Assembly: GCA_007136595.1 (NCBI GenBank)
Contig: SLGQ01000029.1
Coordinates: 1-7,023, forward strand
DNA from: Candidatus Sumerlaeota bacterium
Lineage (GTDB): Bacteria; UBP6; UBA1177
Direction: 5' to 3'
DNA length: 7,023 bases
In this document: one piece after another, positions 5,158 through 7,023 of the stretch
How the letters are laid out: every line of letters begins with the position of its first letter
How positions within the stretch are numbered: the stretch's first letter is position 1
Notes under the pieces: model-generated
The model's database searches: none
Seen by the model: the letters and a program-made list of their open reading frames with translations, nothing else
What the model was told of the DNA's origin: nothing
Made by a program: the position numbers and the translations under genes

Positions 5158-5568
5158 TCAATAAAAATAATTCTGATGTTCAACAAAAATGCATCTGTTC
5201 ATAACACAGGGAATCCCCGCTTCTTCAATTATTTGGCGAGCATTTTCGTTGTATATCCCAAGTTGGGACCAGAAAGCTCCGCAACCTCTTTCAACAGCTT
5301 CCAAAGCAATTTCTTCCAAATGTTCACTTCTTCGGAATACATTGACAATGTCTATCTTTATATCTTGCGGAATATCTTTTAAGGAGCTGTACGATTTTTC
5401 TCCCAACACTTCTTCAGCATTCGGGTTTACAGGAATGATCCTGAATTTCCCTTTGGATTGAAGATACTTGCCGATCCTGTTACTTGTTCTTCCATCTTTA
5501 TCGCTCAACCCCACAATTACAATGGTCTCAGCTTTTTCAAGCAACCCTTTTATGTCTGTCTTTTCCAT
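5158..5568 (-). CDS. CoA-binding domain protein (YccU-type, CoA_binding_2)
   Basis: The 136-residue product is a stand-alone Rossmann-type CoA-binding domain of the usual length for the YccU family. It shows VIVGLSDKDGRTSNRIGKYL at 17-36 (nucleotide-binding loop), PVNPNAEEVLGEKSY at 46-60, DIVNVFRRSEH at 73-83, FWSQLGIYNENA at 99-110 and VMNRCIFVEH at 122-131. The fold matches the CoA-binding part of succinyl-CoA synthetase alpha, but the catalytic part is missing. The biological role of the small form is unsettled. GGGGAGG lies 4 bases before the ATG and sets the start. The gene begins 20 bases after the permease stop. It is cytoplasmic and has no obvious link to sugar uptake or the envelope genes, so its place here may simply reflect co-transcription. 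Confidence 0.93.
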   Translation of the reverse strand: MEKTDIKGLLEKAETIVIVGLSDKDGRTSNRIGKYLQSKGKFRIIPVNPNAEEVLGEKSYSSLKDIPQDIKIDIVNVFRRSEHLEEIALEAVERGCGAFWSQLGIYNENARQIIEEAGIPCVMNRCIFVEHQNYFY

Positions 5569-5588
5569 ATTACCTCCCCGGTTTCATA

Positions 5589-6446
5589 TCACCCTTTAAC
5601 TCCACCGGCAGTAAGTCCGCCGATAAGATGTTTCTGAAGAAAAAAGAACAGTGCCATCACAGGAAGAGATACAATTATCGCCCCTGCGGCAAAATTGCCC
5701 CACTCAGTTGAAAAACTGCCGACATAATGCTGAAGAGCTACAGGAAGAGTGAACGCCCTTTCATCACCCAGAAATGTAGCAGCAAGAATAAATTCATTCC
5801 ATGCTGTCATAAAGCTGAAAAGTGCTGTAACCACTATAGCCGGCCTGGCAAGAGGCATAATAACTTTAAAAAATATTGTCCATTGTGAAGCTCCGTCAAT
5901 TAGTGCCGCTTCCTCAAGATCTTTAGGTATGGTATCAAAATATCCTTTCAGCATCCAGACACAGAAAGGGATAGCAGTGGTGCTGTAAACAAGAACCAGT
6001 CCCGACATGCTGTTAAGTAACCCAAGTTTATCAAGAAGTATGTAAAGCGGAATCGCCATTACAACGCCGGGAAACATCTGACTGACAAGAAAAAGTTTCA
6101 TTCCGAGATCTTTTCCGGGAAAATTGAACCTTGAAAAAGCATATCCTGCTGTAGTAGCAAGAGTTATGCCGAGAATTGTCGTTGCACCCGAAATAACAAC
6201 GCTGTTAAAAAACTGTCTCCCGAAAAGCCATCCGTTATTTGAATCCTTAGTAAAGATAACATTCCTGAAATTTTCAAAACTAAGTTCTGTCGGGAAAGGG
6301 TTAGCTGAAAGTGAAAAACCCTGTTCAGGAGAAAGAGCCATTTTTATAACCCATAAAACCGGATAAATGACAATGGCACAGATCAGGATCAAAACTGCAT
6401 TGTAAATTATCTGCTTAATTAAACTTACATCGCTTTTGTGCGTCAT
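5589..6446 (-). CDS. malG: Maltose/maltodextrin-type ABC transporter permease (MalG-like)
   Basis: The 285-residue product is close in length to MalG (about 296) and has the six-helix layout of CUT1-family sugar permeases. The first helix is at about residues 13-35, with others near 80-103, 117-139, 145-167, 202-222 and 250-271. The EAA loop that docks on the ATPase is clear: E179-A-A-L-I-D-G185, continuing to I196-M-P198. The C-terminus GGLTAGGVKG is very like that of MalG. It would form the inner-membrane channel with a MalF partner and a MalK-type ATPase, neither of which is in the window. GGAG lies 5 bases before the ATG. The gene follows a starch-binding-module protein by 11 bases, which favours maltodextrin as substrate, although a different oligosaccharide cannot be excluded. 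Confidence 0.9.
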   Translation of the reverse strand: MTHKSDVSLIKQIIYNAVLILICAIVIYPVLWVIKMALSPEQGFSLSANPFPTELSFENFRNVIFTKDSNNGWLFGRQFFNSVVISGATTILGITLATTAGYAFSRFNFPGKDLGMKLFLVSQMFPGVVMAIPLYILLDKLGLLNSMSGLVLVYSTTAIPFCVWMLKGYFDTIPKDLEEAALIDGASQWTIFFKVIMPLARPAIVVTALFSFMTAWNEFILAATFLGDERAFTLPVALQHYVGSFSTEWGNFAAGAIIVSLPVMALFFFLQKHLIGGLTAGGVKG

Positions 6447-6457
6447 AATTGCTCCGT

Positions 6458-7023
6458 CTATTCATCAGGACAACTAAAGTTGTCGTCTTCAGTTGGAAGA
6501 TAGTTGAACATTTTTCCGCTAACAACCCAGAATTCTTTATCAGTTGAAACAAAATCCAATAGTCCGCATGCTTTTCCCCAGTCAGCATCATCAACAGGGT
6601 TACCGTTATTGAAAACAAAAGTCACTGTTCCATCCCACTCTTCATCATGCACATATTTAAACCATGTGCCACAATCTTTTGGTCCTCCCACAGATTCAAG
6701 AACCATAGTTTTGCCAGGCAACTCCGTCCAAGTTCCATTGCTGCCATTATCAAAATGAATGCTGGGATTGGTCCAGCCGGTACAGTAATGTGCTGTGAAG
6801 CCAACAGGTTCTTCTCCAGTGTCTCCAGTATCTCCAGTATCTCCAGTGTCTCCAGTATCTCCAGTATCTCCAGTATCTCCAGTATCTCCAGTATCTCCAG
6901 TATCTCCAGTGTCTCCAGTATCTCCAGTATCTCCAGTATCTCCAGTATCTCCAGTATCTCCAGTATCTCCAGTATCTCCAGTATCTCCAGTATCTCCAGT
7001 ATCTCCAGTATCTCCAGTATCTC
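6458..7023 (-). CDS. C-terminal part of a secreted protein: (Asp-Thr-Gly)n linker plus starch-binding-like module
   Basis: The frame is open from the right edge to a TAG at 6458-6460, so the N-terminal part and start lie outside the window. About 70 residues of Gly-Asp-Thr repeat lead through E-E-P-V-G into a module of about 115 residues. This carries HYCTGWTNPSIHFDNGSNG, TWTELPGKTM, then TFVFNNGNPVDDADWGK. The aromatic, 'GxWTxxPG' and 'FNNG' positions match the pattern of CBM25/CBM26 starch-binding modules. Four cysteines suggest two disulfides and an extracellular location. The missing upstream part is most likely a catalytic domain such as an alpha-amylase, which fits malG 11 bases downstream. 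A TTG near 6721 could be mistaken for a start, but the frame plainly continues upstream. The module assignment is by motif recall, not by a profile search. Confidence 0.8.
   Translation of the reverse strand, partial: DTGDTGDTGDTGDTGDTGDTGDTGDTGDTGDTGDTGDTGDTGDTGDTGDTGDTGDTGDTGDTGDTGDTGEEPVGFTAHYCTGWTNPSIHFDNGSNGTWTELPGKTMVLESVGGPKDCGTWFKYVHDEEWDGTVTFVFNNGNPVDDADWGKACGLLDFVSTDKEFWVVSGKMFNYLPTEDDNFSCPDE
6815..7023 (-). repeat. 9-bp in-frame tandem repeat, at least 23 units, running off the window
   Basis: The minus-strand unit is GATACTGGA, encoding Asp-Thr-Gly. Counting Asp codons from 6821 to the edge gives 23. The only variation is GAC for GAT at 6821, 6848 and 6911; all ACT and GGA codons are identical. 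Near-identity at the DNA level indicates recent expansion or ongoing homogenisation. Because the unit is a multiple of three, copy-number change alters linker length but not frame. Confidence 0.95.

Noticed and set aside
5023..5711. Plus-strand open frames of 75-119 codons
   Set aside because: They are antisense to the thioredoxin, CoA-binding and permease genes, which have clear family motifs.
6415..6804. Overlapping minus-strand open frames of 60-67 codons
   Set aside because: They are shadows in other frames of the starch-binding-module protein, whose frame continues to the window edge.
6815..7023. CRISPR-like array
   Set aside because: The 9-bp units are contiguous with no spacers and are in frame with a secreted protein.

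Overview
The window is bacterial. Every gene I can support, protein or RNA, lies on the minus strand and reads right to left. Lipoprotein-type and Sec-type signal sequences, a membrane-anchored thioredoxin and a MalG-type permease suggest a Gram-negative-type (diderm) chromosome with fairly low GC on the right. As a sample, bases 2521-2580 hold 20 G+C of 60, whereas bases 61-120 hold 35 of 60. I cannot name the organism.

Right part (about 6458-7023 and 5589-6446): the C-terminal end of a secreted protein enters from the right edge. It has a Gly-Asp-Thr linker encoded by at least 23 copies of a 9-bp tandem repeat, then a starch-binding-like module. A complete MalG-type permease follows 11 bases later. 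Together they suggest extracellular starch breakdown coupled to maltodextrin uptake.

Middle (1230-5568): five tightly packed genes follow on the same strand. They are a small CoA-binding protein, a membrane-anchored TlpA/ResA-like thioredoxin, a large secreted or lipid-anchored protein of repeated PPC-like beta domains, a lipoprotein with an FxLYD-like domain and a C-terminal coiled coil, and a small exported protein I do not recognise. Short gaps and one 8-base overlap imply an operon or near-operon. The small exported gene stops 7 bases before a tRNA-Gln(CUG), and tRNA-Glu(CUC) follows 16 bases later.

Left part (1-1057): past the 3' end of tRNA-Glu the character changes. There is a 390-bp non-coding stretch with five exact copies of an 11-bp repeat in two clusters plus a stem-loop. 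Then come two small phage/mobile-element-type genes: a DUF2958 gene broken by a one-base shortage in a C run, and a partial double-CxxC protein. The best reading is that 1-1057 is the end of an integrated element (prophage or integrative element) inserted at the 3' end of tRNA-Glu, with the repeats as recombinase arm sites or iterons. No integrase or second att copy is in the window, so that remains an inference.
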